Source: Rhodocollybia butyracea
Taxonomy: Eukaryota > Basidiomycota > Agaricomycetes > Agaricales > Omphalotaceae
Length of the DNA stretch: 64,000 bases
NCBI GenBank assembly: GCA_015501585.1
Contig: JADNRY010000131.1
Location: 1-64,000, forward strand
Reading direction: 5' to 3'
Shown here piece after piece: positions 34,610 to 46,011 of this stretch. Both the position numbers and the translations under genes were made by a program. How positions within the stretch are numbered: the first letter of the stretch is position 1; each line of letters begins with the position of its first letter. The notes under the pieces were generated by a model. It was not told where the DNA came from, did no database searches, and worked only from the letters and a program-made list of their open reading frames with translations.

Positions 34610-36119
34610 GACCTTCGAAAGCAGACGGCGATGACGTGGATGTAGTGAATTCATGTTCGAACAATCGCGGCGATCATAATGCTTCAGGGGGTGCCAGTGA
34701 CTGGAGACTCAAATCTATACATTTGTGGTTGATTTGTCCAACAGCGGGAAGTACTAGCAGCGGTGGATATCGGATATTGATCAGTTCCATCCGTCTTTTC
34801 GAGTCATTGACCATGTAATGCGGTAGCTGCGTGGATGACAACCCAGTTGCTGTTGGCGAAGACGTGAATTTTGAGATAAGGCACGGGAAGATTGTTTGCT
34901 TTTCAAATTATGTGATTAGTGCGCCTTTCTTTTCTATCTGAGTCGTAGCATCAATCATGTAGGGGCCCGAGAACTGACTGTGGCAAGTCAAGAGCGATTC
35001 AGGAGAAGAGGGTTCATCCGAAAGTCAGGGTAACATCGCTGCTCTAGTCTTGTGAGTGTTTTGCGGATAACCGAATGGAGTTGAAGCTTCATTGAGGCGG
35101 ACGTGCATACGTACAAGGATGATATTGGTGTTTCTTGAATCTCTTCGGCGGCATCTACTCAGGGAACCCAGGTAAAAGACCAAAAGTGAAGGATATTACA
35201 CATAATCTGTTGAAAAAATGGACGGGAATGATGCCTAAAACGCAGACTCAGTTGAATAAATTATGAAGAGAATCCAGTTGAAGCAACAACCTACGATGCA
35301 GATAAATTGCTTTGGTTCGACGGAACCTTCATTAGAGGGTATCCCGGTCTGCTGACGACGTGGTCATTAGCGAGGCTCTAAGATATTTTTTATGGGGAAC
35401 TAACCGAATTCATGATATTCAGGAGCAGGAGAAGTGTCGTACAGATGAATATATCAATCTAGCCCATCGGTGTCCGAAAAACTCCCCAACGCAAATTATC
35501 GTCCCACATTGGGCAATCCATACACATGAGAGACACGTAACAGCCGTTGCGAATATGGAGCTGAACTAGTGTTTGATAGCGACAACAGAGGCTTAAAAAT
35601 ACAACGCTAGGCAGCATGAGCAGCTGGATGAACCGTTTGTAGCTTGAGGCGGAGTGTAGTGGTCGGCCTGCTCAATAAAGCATGAAAGGGTAGCAGGAAT
35701 TGAGGCCTTGAGGCCTTCAATGTTCAAAATTCGAGCTTTAATGTGTTCCGTTGTGTTGGCCGCAGAGACGACCTGCTAACCGAATGGATCTCCGATGCCA
35801 CATCACAGAAAGCTGAGTTCGTGAGTACTGTTCAGTTTCTACAGTCTTCGAAGTTCGACGAACAAGAAATTGTTCCGGGCCGAGAGTAGCGGCGCACGTG
35901 GAGTTTGCCAGCGCCTAACTTTGTCGTTGAACGTTGAAAGGTGAGCACAGGAAAATATCAACTGCGACTGTTTTTGACTCATTTTCAGTGAAAAGATCGT
36001 GTAAAAACATATTTCGAGTCAAAATTTTGAATTTAACGCGTTCATGGTATTCGAGAGGCTCTCGCCTTTTCGTTGTTATCACAGAGGGAACATCAAAGGC
36101 TCGACAATTCTCGACCAGG
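34610..36119. other. No supported gene; likely decayed sequence upstream of TRL1
   Basis: Frames of 60-70 codons only (for example 35360-35569) without recognisable domains. The last about 200 bp before 36120 should hold the TRL1 promoter and 5' UTR, but I see no clear TATA box. Confidence 0.4.
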
Positions 36120-38766
36120 ATGGCTGAACCTGGAAAACTTGGAATACCTCACCCAGCGACTAAAGACGAAGACTCTAATCTAATCACTAATCTACTCAAC
36201 ATATCCAGAAAATCTCCAAAGTTAGTAAAGTCAAGTACTTATGGCGCCCCGGCGGACCCAGAGCTAGTAGTGAGGAGCTGGAAAATGAACGAGTTCAAGT
36301 ACTATGACATTCCATCTCCGTTTCCAACGCTCGCAAGAGGCGTATTCTCTGTTCAAGTTAAAGGGCCGGAAGAAACTTCAGAGCCATCTCATAGGATCGT
36401 GGCCCGCGGTTATGACAAGTTTTTCAATATCGGAGAAGTCCCTTGGACTACGGTACGCACAAACACAATTATCTCATAATGCTATATCACTCTGACACTT
36501 GTCGAATAGTGGGCTTCTCTCAAAATGCACACCGCCGGTCCTTACACACTTTCGTTGAAATCTAACGGCTGTATCATCCTTATCGGCGCTCTAACCCCAG
36601 AGAAGCTTATCATTACTTCCAAACACTCCGTTGGTTCCATTGAAAACACGGTGAAGAGTCATGCGCAGGTCGGAGAAGAATGGCTGCGAAAGTATTTGAA
36701 AGACAAAGATCGAACTGAGGCGATTTTGCCAGAACTCTATGGGAAAACAACTGGACAGCGGTAGCAGAGGTATGATCCCCGAACTCCTCGAACCTCGAAT
36801 GCTGATGTTATCAATAGCTCTGTGACGATTCGTTCGAAGAACATGTTCTCGCTTATCCACCTCACCTCACCGGTCTTCATCTCCATGGTCTCAATACTTG
36901 CACCAAAGCATTCCATACCCTCCCTCATACCGCCATAGACGAATTTGCCGCGAATGGGGCTTTATCAAAAACAGAATCCGTCATCCTAAACACCATCGAT
37001 GAGGTCCGCAACTTCACTGACGAGGTCAGCAAAACCCAGCACTGGAATGGCCAAGCCGTGGAAGGCTTCGTTGTCAGAACTCACGTCACGGAGCCGCCAG
37101 CTGGAAAGATAACGTCCGGGGAAAGTCCCCGTACAGCCAGGCTCGACTTTCTTCTTCAAAGTGAAATTCGACGAACCCTACCTCATGTATCGGGATTGGC
37201 GCGAGGTCACGAAAAAGATCTTGACGACATACAAGGTTCGAAAGACCCAAACACTTTGATTCAAAGCGTTCCTCACAGCAAAATGAAGAGACCAGAGACT
37301 CGTGCCTACGTGCGATGGGTCATTGGAGAGATCTTGCGTGACCCGGAGTCTTTCAAAGACTACGCCAAGGGCAAAGGTATCATTGCTACGAGGGACCGAT
37401 TCCTCACATGGCGAGAGAGTGAGAAGGACAAGAAGGACTCGTCTTCTGCGCAGGTCGAACAGGCTGGTCGAGTAAGCCCAAAGTTTGAGAAAACTATCAT
37501 CGTTCCTGTTGCTATTCCTGGTTGTGGTGAGCATTTTTCACTCGATGGTAGTTCCAGTGCTTACGGTTAGCTATAGGAAAAACCGCCGTTTCCATCGCGC
37601 TCTCTCATATTTTTGGATTTGGACATACCCAAAGCGATGATATTCATGTCAAAAAACCTGCGCCTGTCTTCCTTCAAAACGTAGCGAAGCTTCTCAAATC
37701 GCACCAGGTGGTAATCGCAGACAAGTAAGCGCTTATCAGTGGTATCGCTTTTCCTCTTACTCAACGTCGCTATAGAAACAATCATCTACGTCAACACCGT
37801 ACTGCTCTACGCGATCTTGCCACGAAACAAACCTCTCCTGTCCGCCTCCTCGCTCTAAACTGGTCTCTCGCCTCCTATCCTCAGAGTACTGTCGACCGGA
37901 TCTGTTCTGATCGCGTTCTATCTCGAGGAGATAACCACCAGACTCTGAGAGCCGACGTTTCCAATTCCCGCTCGCACGAACAAGTCGTACGGATGTTTAT
38001 CACTCAGACGGAGGACATTGCGCCTGCAGAGGTAGATGCCATTATCGACATGGATATCGAGGAAGATTTCGTTGGTGCTGTTAACCGTGCTGTCGACGGT
38101 ATATGCAAGGAGCTCGAGCTGCCGAAACCTTCACCGGAAAAGATCGATGAGGGCATCACGAAGGCTGTTGGGTACAAACCTACAACGAAAAGGCCGGACC
38201 AGGATACGGAAAGTAAGAAGGATGGAAAAGCGAAGAAGGCACCTGCCCTCAGATACTTTGGTCTCCTTCCCGAGGTGGACTTGGAGCAGCTGTTGACGAA
38301 GGTGTTTGGCGAACCTGCGTCAGACCCAACGTGGATGCATCTTAAACGGGCGAAGAGGATTACCCAGCGTCCTCACGTTACTGTCGTCCACAAGAATGGC
38401 CTGCCCGGAGAGATCGAGCTTTGGGATCGGTGTATGGAGCTGCACACCTCCGCGGAGCCTCCGATGTTCGAGTTCAGGCTCAAGCATGTTGTGTGGAACG
38501 ACAGGGTCATGGCTATCGTGGTTGAAGACGTGAAAGTCTCGGAATCGGATTCGTCCCAGAAGGGTACCGAGTTTGTCGAGAAGCTTGCGGGGGAAGTGCG
38601 GAATAGGCTGCACATCACGGTTGGTACAAGGACTCAAGATATCCTGGGTGTAGAGGCAAAGGACGTCGTGGAAAATTGGAGGCAAGGGAAGATGGATGGT
38701 GTTAAAGTGGCGGATATCCCTGGGGATGTAGTGGTGCGAGGGAGGATTAAGGGTTTAATGGGTTAG
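36120..38766 (+). CDS. TRL1: tRNA ligase (ligase - polynucleotide kinase - cyclic phosphodiesterase)
   Basis: Seals tRNA halves after intron removal, and HAC1-type mRNA in the unfolded-protein response, in three steps: 2',3'-cyclic phosphate opening, 5' phosphorylation and adenylation-ligation. Exons: 36120-36452, 36510-36769, 36818-37526, 37577-37724, 37776-38766. The ligase domain shows [15 protein letters not shown] and the nucleotidyl lysine motif [10 protein letters not shown], then [16 protein letters not shown] and [13 protein letters not shown]. The kinase domain has the P-loop [11 protein letters not shown] split by an intron. The C-terminal 2H phosphoesterase domain has two H-x-T motifs, PHVTVVHK and LHITVGT. 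Three single-base frame breaks interrupt otherwise conserved sequence: near 36720 (one base short, before [16 protein letters not shown]), near 37120 (one extra, before [20 protein letters not shown]) and near 37235 (one short). Because the protein is intact on both sides, sequence error is more likely than decay. Full-length apart from these. Confidence 0.9.
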
Positions 38767-39823
38767 TCGTTTGAATGCGACGAGTTACAAACATCAGCCG
38801 CACAAGGAAGAAAGAAGTACATTTTGTAGAATACCGAACCAACCTCACTTTATAGCCTTGCATACATGATACTACGCTAAAAATATCGTATAATTCCAAC
38901 GTTTCAATTATTTCTCGGACGATCATGTTTCTGTTCCGTTGTAGGTGTGGTTTTGTCCGCGCACAGCACACTGACTCAGGCGTGGCCCTGGGGTCCGTGA
39001 AAATCATTCGATCTATAGTTGTCCGGGACATACAGATTAATATCAGCTTCGCTATCGAACAATCAACTAGTACGATAAAATAGTGGTCCACTCACTGGTG
39101 ACGGTATCTTTATTTGTATAGGAATAATCTTTATAAATCCAGCTTTGAAATCCACCCTTGCCAAATTTCGCAAGTGATTTTCCTGACTTCAAGCGACACT
39201 CGTCCTATACAAGTATGAGTTTTTCGAGGGGTAAAAAGACCAAAACAGCACTGTAATCACTCTGATCAGGTAGATCTCGTCAAAGCTTTCGGTCGAAGCC
39301 CGTTTCTCTTGCTCTCTTACTCTCGCCGCTCTCGTGGTCGCCACTGGCCCCACCTCCGGATAAGCCTGCAAGCAGCTTTTCTAATGGTTCAATACGCTGC
39401 AGTTGCGAGCGTGTCCAGTCTCGTAACCGCTTAGGCCTTGAGCTCATTGGTATGGTCCGACTCCGAAACTTTATCGTCCGAATGCTACTTATTTGCTCGT
39501 TCGTTTTAAGCTGCGGTTAGCCAAGGTTTTTGAGGTCTGTTGTTTTTCGATAACTCACCCGAATGTCTCACGATTGTACTAGCTTAGAAATTTACTCTGA
39601 GCTAGTGAGACGGTCATTTTGTAAAGTACCTGAAAACCTGAAAGCTCTTTCAAAAAAAAGCTGTTCAGGTGGCTTTCAAAATGGCCTTCAAGTTTCAAGT
39701 GTCTTGGAAAATGCCCTAGGGATAACGCAAATGCCAGTCTCAATATCTTAAAATGTTATAGGTGCAGGGTAAACATCAAGTATTGAGCGTGTACTAGACC
39801 ACTTATAGCGTAGGACTCCATAG
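38767..39823. other. Intergenic, upstream of the first hydrophobin-like gene
   Basis: No coding support. From about 39560 the sequence belongs to a duplicated unit also found at 40640-40960 and, more diverged, 42750-43000. Shared landmarks are GAGACGGTC(A/G)TTTT and GTACCTG-AAA-CCTGAAAGCTC. Confidence 0.5.
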
Positions 39824-39830
39824 TATAAAA
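39824..39830 (+). promoter_or_regulatory. TATA box of the hydrophobin-like gene at 39875
   Basis: TATAAAA, 51 bp upstream of the ATG. The copies at 40958 and 43009 have CATAAAAA at the matching place. Confidence 0.6.
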
Positions 39831-39874
39831 ATCCTCAATACGAGGCAGTTTATGCTCCCAACGCTCGTCGAAAC

Positions 39875-40230
39875 ATGCAGTTTAAACTCACATTTGTTAC
39901 TTTCGCTCTCGCACTCGCCACTAGTACGGCTGCACAGTGCATCCCTCTCTGCTGCCAATCAGTCGTACCTGCCACCTCCACCACTGCTGAAATAATCTTA
40001 GAACTCCTTGGAATTACCGCCCAGGGTATGGTCGGTATCACCTGCACTCCATATACTGGCCCTAACTGGTAGGTTTATTGAAAAATGTTTTCGATGATTA
40101 TTATGTTCGTCTAGCCCTTCCGGTACCACTTATGCCTGCTGCCAGAACTACTACTGTGAGTTAAACGGGATGACCGTGAAGCATTGACTGAACCTTCACA
40201 GACGGTGGTACTATCGCGACAGGCTGCTAG
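39875..40230 (+). CDS. Hydrophobin-like secreted 8-Cys protein (C-X3-CC subfamily), 3 exons
   Basis: Exons 39875-40068, 40115-40155 and 40202-40230, about 87 residues. A signal peptide ([20 protein letters not shown]) is followed at once by [10 protein letters not shown]. Eight Cys follow the order C-CC-C-C-CC-C: C-X3-CC-X29-C-X7-C-X7-CC-X10-C. The order matches hydrophobins, but the first loop has only 3 residues (class I usually 5-7) and the protein ends on its eighth Cys (IATGC-stop). Cys5 is encoded across intron 1 (TG|C). Hydrophobins self-assemble at air-water interfaces and coat aerial hyphae; whether this short-loop variant assembles is unknown. The most intact member of its subfamily here. 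Confidence 0.75.
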
Positions 40231-40424
40231 ACTAAAGTAGAATGACCGGGGATTAGGGGGTGGTTTGAAAGTTGAGAGATGCTGAAAATAAGTAGTATGC
40301 CTTTGTACGGAGTGTTATTCTCACATTTGCTTCGTCTTGATCTATACCTCTGGCCTGCCTCTCAAGCCCAAAGTATATGCAGTATTGAACAAAGAGAAGC
40401 CAAATCTGCCTTCGTATTATTGCC

Positions 40425-40560
40425 CTGACGAGTCGTCTCCGGGATCGAGCAAACTACAATCATATTTGAGTCTGAGAACAAAGAGAAAGCAGCGACAAAG
40501 CTAATAGTGCATTATCTGTCGCAACCGCTTACTTGGTATGGTCCTCTGGAGTCTTATTGT
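40425..40560 (-). pseudogene. ATG18 3'-end fragment
   Basis: The minus strand matches the ATG18 last-exon region at 43663-43755: CTGACGAGTCGTCTCCGGGA, GACTACAAT and the intron stretch with CAGCGACAAA are shared. It lies downstream of the hydrophobin-like gene at 39875, in the same convergent arrangement as ATG18 has to the gene at 43009. Confidence 0.65.
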
Positions 40561-40957
40561 TGAAAATGCTTTCTGTTTGCTCTGAGGCTTATTATTTTTC
40601 GATCACTCGCCCGATTGTCCCCGGGATTGTACTAGTTTAGAAGATGCTGAATTAGTGAGACGGTCGTTTTCTAGAGTACCTGGAAAACCTGAAAGCTCTT
40701 GCAGAAAAAGCTGTCCAGGTGACTTTCAAAATGACCTTCAGTTTTTCAGGTGCCTTGGAAAATGCTCTAGGAATAACGCAACTGTCAGTCTCAATATCGT
40801 CAAATATGATAGGTGCAGGGTGGACAGCAACTATTAAGAGTATGTACTAGACCACTTACAACGTAGGGCACCTGGCGGAGTTTATGACTCCATACACCCA
40901 AGGCAGCATAAAAATGCTCAGTACGAGTTTATTTATGCTCCCAACAATCGTCGAGAC

Positions 40958-41314
40958 ATGCAGTTCAAACTCACATTTGTTACTTTCGCTCTCGCTCTCG
41001 CCGCTAGTACAGCCGCACAGTGTATCCCTCTCTGCTGCCAGTCAGTCGTACCTGCGAACTCCCCCACCGCTGCGGCAATCTTGGCCCTCCTTGGAATTAC
41101 CGCCCAGGGTGTAGTCGGCATTACCTGTACTCCTTATACTGGCTCCTGATAAGTTTATTGAAGATTGTTTTCGATCACTTGATCCATTGTAATCATCTAG
41201 CCCTTCCGTACCTTCTATGCCTGCTGCCAAAACAACAACTACAGTAAGTTGAGCGAGATGACCGTGAAGCATTGACTGAACATTCACAGACGCATTATCG
41301 CGACGGGCTGCTAG
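40958..41314 (+). pseudogene. Hydrophobin-like gene of the C-X3-CC subfamily, broken
   Basis: Exon 1 (from 40958) encodes the same signal peptide and [10 protein letters not shown] start as the gene at 39875. The first splice donor is lost, however (TG followed by ATAAGT, so translation stops at 41149). The exon 2 relic (41201-41243) lacks one base, and the exon 3 relic (41290-41314) is 4 nt shorter than in its sister. Three independent lesions make a true pseudogene likely, although a truncated 63-residue product is possible. Confidence 0.7.
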
Positions 41315-41479
41315 ACTGAAGTACAATGAGGGGAGATTGAAAGGTCGTTTAAAAGTTGAGAAATGAAACCAAGTAGCATGTCTTTGTACGGATAGTGTTA
41401 ACCTCACCTTTGCTTCGTCTCGATCTATACTTGAATCTGCCTGCCTCTCGGGCCCAAGTGTAGCAGAATCGAAGCCGAA

Positions 41480-41698
41480 TCTGCCTTCGTATTACTGTCC
41501 TGACGAGTCGTCTCCGGGATCGAGCAGACTACAATCATAGTTGAGTCTGAGAATAGAGAGAGCAGCGACAAAGTTAAACCTATAGTGGATTATCAATGAA
41601 CATTCGTAATACTTGTCCAGACCGAGGTTGTAACGGGTGGTGGTGGTCTTAAGATGATATGTTACCGTGACTTGGACAAGAGTGGTTGGCGAACCCAA
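41480..41698 (-). pseudogene. ATG18 3'-end fragment
   Basis: The minus strand encodes YNLGLDKYYECSLIIHYRF, then, past an intron relic, SLLDPGDDSSGQ. This parallels [17 protein letters not shown] and [13 protein letters not shown] of ATG18 at 43663-45213. Larger than the fragment at 40425. Confidence 0.8.
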
Positions 41699-41709
41699 TG
41701 TGGAAGCGT

Positions 41710-41870
41710 CTGAGTTCGAAACTGATGGCCTCAGTTAAAGTCTTTCTGGAGGATTCGAGCTTGTCACCGATGTATGGAGCTGCACACCTCTGGATATAGC
41801 TCAAGCACATGCGTGCTGTGTTGAACGACAGGATTGATTGTATCGTCCTTCCGTCGTAGTGCAGAAAGTT
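41710..41870 (+). pseudogene. TRL1 fragment (phosphodiesterase region)
   Basis: 41720-41850 contains GATGTATGGAGCTGCACACC and GTTGAACGACAGG, matching TRL1 at 38428-38510 (GTGTATGGAGCTGCACACCT, GTGGAACGACAGG), with deletions between. It directly abuts the ATG18 fragment. Confidence 0.7.
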
Positions 41871-42336
41871 TTAGAAAGTCGAAAGGACATCCGGATAAAA
41901 GACGTCCATCCATATCACCGTGACTGCTCGCAAAAGCGGACAAGGACGCGATAAAATTTTTGCTGAGACCATTCTGTGAGGCACTTGAAACATATCTTAA
42001 AGGTCTCGTCACAAACAGAGGAACTACTGAGGTGCCTTTGATATACTTTCCCCCTCCCGCTCGTCCGGCGGTAACGCAACTGTCATTCTCAATATTTGGA
42101 ACTGCTACGGGCGCCGTGTGGATATCGACTGAGTGTGTACTAGACCGTGTAGTACTCCTGCGGGATTCCGCCAGAAACACCCAGGCCTGAGGCATTCTTC
42201 TCAGACCTCAGTCCTACAAAACACCGCAAGAACGATTTAATACGACTCGGTTTTGATTGTACTCAAATCCTCGAGTGAGTTTTGTCGAGTCTGTTTCAAT
42301 TTTCTTCCTATAATCCGACTGATTGTGTTCGTCTAG

Positions 42337-42453
42337 CTCCTTACCGTACGGTCTGCTGTCAAAATAATAACTTCGGTGAATGAAACGAGAAGGCAGTCAT
42401 CAAGTATTGGCTATACTTTGACAGACGGAGTCATCGCTATCGATTGCACGTAG
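42337..42453 (+). pseudogene. Orphan hydrophobin exons 2 and 3
   Basis: After a GTTCGTCTAG acceptor come CTCCTTACCGTACGGTCTGC and TGTCAAAATAATAAC, then a GTGAAT donor. Exon 3 reads ACGGAGTCATCGCTATCGAT, TGC, ACG, stop. This is the CC-QNNN...G-I-A-C pattern of the C-X3-CC subfamily. Exon 1 is missing. Confidence 0.65.
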
Positions 42454-43008
42454 ACTAGAGCAGAATCACTTTACAATGTGAGAAATGGGATTAAACGATG
42501 CCACGCCTTTGTACCTAGTATATTGGTTTACTCTGAGTCCAACTTGAGTCCACCAGTAAATTTTCGGAAAGCCCCACGAGTAACTAGACCAATTTAGATC
42601 TGCAGTCGTATGTGGGGAGATCGCTAATTAATGAGATTTCCAATTTAATCGAATCACAGTTTGCAAGGCTGCTGGGCCACAGCTGATCAGATTCTACTAG
42701 CCACTACCAGCCACTACATACTACATGTAGTCACAATGAGTCACAGTTGGTCACTTACCGAAGTACCTGAAAATTTGAAGTTCTTCAAGACGTCCATCAA
42801 GTTTTGAGGTGCTTGGAAAAAGCATGTTCGGATCTGTCAGTCTCTATATCGCCAAATGTGCACCGTGGATAACAACTAAACTGAGTGTGTACTAGACCAC
42901 TTACTTCTTGGATTGCAGGCATTCTGCGGAGTTTAAGACTCTATACAGCTAAAGCAGCATAAAAATCCTCATTGCGAGTCAATTTACGAACGTAACACTC
43001 GTCGAAAC

Positions 43009-43371
43009 ATGCAGTTCAAACTCACGTTCGCCACTTTTGCCCTCGCTCTCGCCACTCAAACAGCGGCACAGTGTACCGTTCTCTGTTGCCAATCGGTCCA
43101 ACCCGCAACCAGCCCTCAAGCTTCTCAACTCCTAGGCCTTCTTGGCATTGTTGGCGCTCAGGGTAACGTCGGCATTACTGCGCTCCTTTTACTGGCTCTT
43201 GGTAAGTTTTTCCGAGGTGTGTTTCGATAAGTTGGCCGACTGTGTTTGTCTAGCTCTACGACTATCGTCTGCTGTCAGAACAACAGCTTTAGTAAGTTAA
43301 ACAGGATGGTATCTCATCCCGCAAGTATTGACTGAACCTTCGCAGACGGCATTATCGCTCTCAACTGCTAG
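43009..43371 (+). CDS. Hydrophobin-like secreted 8-Cys protein (C-X3-CC subfamily), one-base frame break
   Basis: Exon 1 (43009-43200) encodes the signal peptide MQFKLTFATFALALATQTAA and QCTVLCCQSV. Exon 2 (from about 43253) gives CSTTIVCCQNNSF and exon 3 (43346-43371) gives NGIIALNC-stop. Exons 2 and 3 are intact. Near 43178 one base is missing: the expected GIT-C-APFTGS-C frame becomes GITALLLLALG. Restoring length would give all eight Cys, so either the gene is freshly inactivated or this is a sequence error. It converges on ATG18. Confidence 0.65.
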
Positions 43372-43662
43372 ACTGAGGCAGAAGGATCGTGGAGATTGAA
43401 AGGTCGTTTGAGCTTGGCTTTGAGGTGATGACATCACCTTTTCCTCTTCAGGCGTACTTACCTCTCGAGCGAAGGTAGATCCAGCAGACGTGTTCTTTCA
43501 ATTCATTCCTATTTGTGCTCGCCTCCGTATGAAAATAAAGATACAAAGTCAATCCGAAAAAAAATGTCCATTCAAGCCTGAGCGGCTGTCGCTATGAATT
43601 AAGAGTAAGGTATGAAGAGACCCAGAAAGAGCAGAGAAGCAGAAACCGTATTCGTCTTCGCG

Positions 43663-45213
43663 TTACTCTATCCCTGACGAATCGTCTCCGGAGTCGAGTA
43701 AACTACGATGGTGGTTGAGGACAGAGTAGTGCGAAGAGAAAACAGCGACAAACCTATATTGCTTCATCAACGAGCATTCGCCTCCGTTCTCCAGATCGAT
43801 ATTGTACGAATAAAAGTAGCCTTCAGATGATATGACCATGACCTGAGGCATCGTTCTAGAAAAACATCGTTAAAAACCGGAGTCAAGACGACAATATCGA
43901 GAACGTACGCGCTCAATGCCACCGCACATCTTGCACCACTCGTCGGAAGGCGTAAAAACGCAAAGTCTCGCGACGGTTCCCACATCTCCGTAAGCGTATT
44001 CGGTAAATATCCGCCCATCGAGTGTGAAAGAGTTTTGGTAACCTGCAGCGACCTCCTCTTCAAACTCGAAGAAACTCCGCGTTCTTCTTCTTTTCAATAA
44101 ATGCTTCGTAGCCGCCATCCACTCCACCTTCGGCTGTATCCACAGAGTCTGAAGAAGGCGACGGACTGGTTGCTTTGCTGTTACTGGGCCAGGACCATCT
44201 TTCCCTCGGGCAAGTTTGAAGATGTGTACTGTATCATGGGCGGAGCTAACAGCGAGGAGCGTTGATACTGTGTTAAAGTTCATCGAGTATATCTTCGCCT
44301 CCCGTGTACCTCGACGGAATTGGTACAACTTTTCAGCACCAGGAATACTCCAGACACGGATGACCGTTCCTTTGTCAGAAGAAGTAGCGAGAATGGTTCC
44401 TGTCGAGTTGATAGATAAGAATGAGATAGGAGCTTTATGGGCTTGTATAACGTTGGCAACAGTAAGCGAACGGGTCGAGAAGAGGAGGACATCGCCAGAA
44501 GGGGAAGTAGTTGCGGCTGACGGAGCGGAGTTAATTGCTGTTCCAGGAGTGAGTGTTGTTGTTGGAGATGGGACTGTGGACGGATATGCGAGGTAAGAGC
44601 TGTCCGCAGAAGGTGATAGAGCACATATTGCTGAGAAACAATGAGTTTGGATGCAGAGTCATAGAGTAGAGTACACACCTTCTGGGTTCGGAGTAGTTTC
44701 TATGACATGGAGTAATCTCATATTCGAAATGTCATAAATGTAAATCTCGGTCTCCAGGACAATCACAAGCGTTTTTGCGGTTGAGCTTGACGGCGAGGAT
44801 GGACGATGGGAAGAGCAGCTCGCATATCATAGATTGTCGCTATTAAAGAAAGTGAATAAAAGCGAAAATAAAGAGCGTTCGAGGTGCACTTTTGTGTTGA
44901 CAATCTGCAGCTTTCTCGGACTGCTCTGGGGCTGATCAGCGGCTCCTACTAGCGCGATGAGCGATGTACAAAACAACATCTCGACAATGCCTCTTGCGCC
45001 GTCATCTACACTGATTTAGTCAATAAAAAGCGAGAAAAAAGCCACAAACATACTCGAAGTATATACGCGTCCAAATGGATCGCAGTTGGTGATGCTGTAC
45101 CCTTTCCGTGTTCCTACTGATACACAGCTGAGAGTCTACGCTAAGAGAGATTTCAAAGAGTTATAATATAGAGCTACGTACGAAAAATCCTGGTTGAAAT
45201 TAGCAAACAGCAT
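43663..45213 (-). CDS. ATG18: Autophagy-related PROPPIN, Atg18-type WD-repeat protein
   Basis: Binds PI3P/PI(3,5)P2 and acts in autophagosome formation and vacuole membrane recycling. Exons: 45213-45182, 45127-45054, 45005-44890, 44839-44679, 44630-43909, 43855-43754, 43702-43663. Motifs: [61 protein letters not shown], the lipid-binding FRRG ([20 protein letters not shown]), [32 protein letters not shown] and the C-terminus [20 protein letters not shown] with [10 protein letters not shown]. Typical length and seven-bladed propeller order. Three single-base breaks occur at short homopolymers: an extra A near 44770 ([10 protein letters not shown]), a missing C near 44185, and a missing A near 44085. 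The conserved protein on both sides argues for consensus errors. A long minus frame at 45200-45496 overlaps the start and is spurious. Confidence 0.9.
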
Positions 45214-45717
45214 GTTTGAGTTTGTCCGTTCTGCCATTCTTGACGGTAGCGGTCAAAGCTTTGTAACACGGTGTCAAGCGCTTGATGGCGCTAAAGGAAG
45301 CGCCCATTTTGTTATAACCCAGGCAAGTTACAGCTCGAGCTCTAGATAAACCCACAAGAACGAAGTCAACGCCAAAAAAAATCAAGCTTCGGGTTCTCCT
45401 ACTGTGACCGGTGGCAAGGTTCGTGAAGACATTTAAACTTGTATGGTATTTGACATGGTAAATCTGCTCATCGTTTGCTTCATATCTGATCCTCACTTCA
45501 TGTCAGACTTTGGTCCATATGCATGCTTGGACCGGATCCTCTTAAATAAAGTCAACAAGCTATAATTGTTCACAGTTTACTTCACAGCTTCACCATCGGC
45601 TGCCGCATCCCACAAAAAAGTTGACGTACCTGAGCATGATTAAGATCAGCAACTATATGAATTAATTCCCCTGTGAACATATTCAACGTCAAGCAGCGTC
45701 TGCGTTCTGACTTCACA

Positions 45718-46011
45718 ATGAGCTCAAGTGACCACCAGAGGCATCAGTGGCTTTCTTCCAATAAATATCTGTTCCGCGCATACTGGGCTTACTCTGGTTC
45801 CGTCGACATTCTTAGCTGCCTTCTGGATGTCTACTTTATTTCCGGATTTTATTCAAACATGGCATTTGCGATGTACATGAGGGACTTAGTGGGTTTTCTC
45901 ATTCGCTTTATTGCGAGATTCCTTTTTTGTCATAGCCTCGTCGTCAACGCGTCACGCGTCACCGCTTACCAGCCAAGGGTACCGCGGAACAACCGCTCAA
46001 GTCCTCAATGA
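45718..46011 (+). CDS. Possible small membrane protein
   Basis: ATG at 45718 gives MSSSDHQRHQWLSSNKYLFR, then hydrophobic stretches (SGSVDILSCLLDVYFISGFY, DLVGFLIRFIARFLFCHSLV) and a polar end. There is no known family, no intron support and no clear promoter. It may be an exon of a larger or broken gene upstream of ATG18. Confidence 0.25.
   Translation: MSSSDHQRHQWLSSNKYLFRAYWAYSGSVDILSCLLDVYFISGFYSNMAFAMYMRDLVGFLIRFIARFLFCHSLVVNASRVTAYQPRVPRNNRSSPQ

Noticed and set aside
45200..45496. 98-codon minus frame upstream of ATG18
   Set aside because: It overlaps the ATG18 start in another frame, has no domain, and the ATG18 N-terminus is unambiguous.
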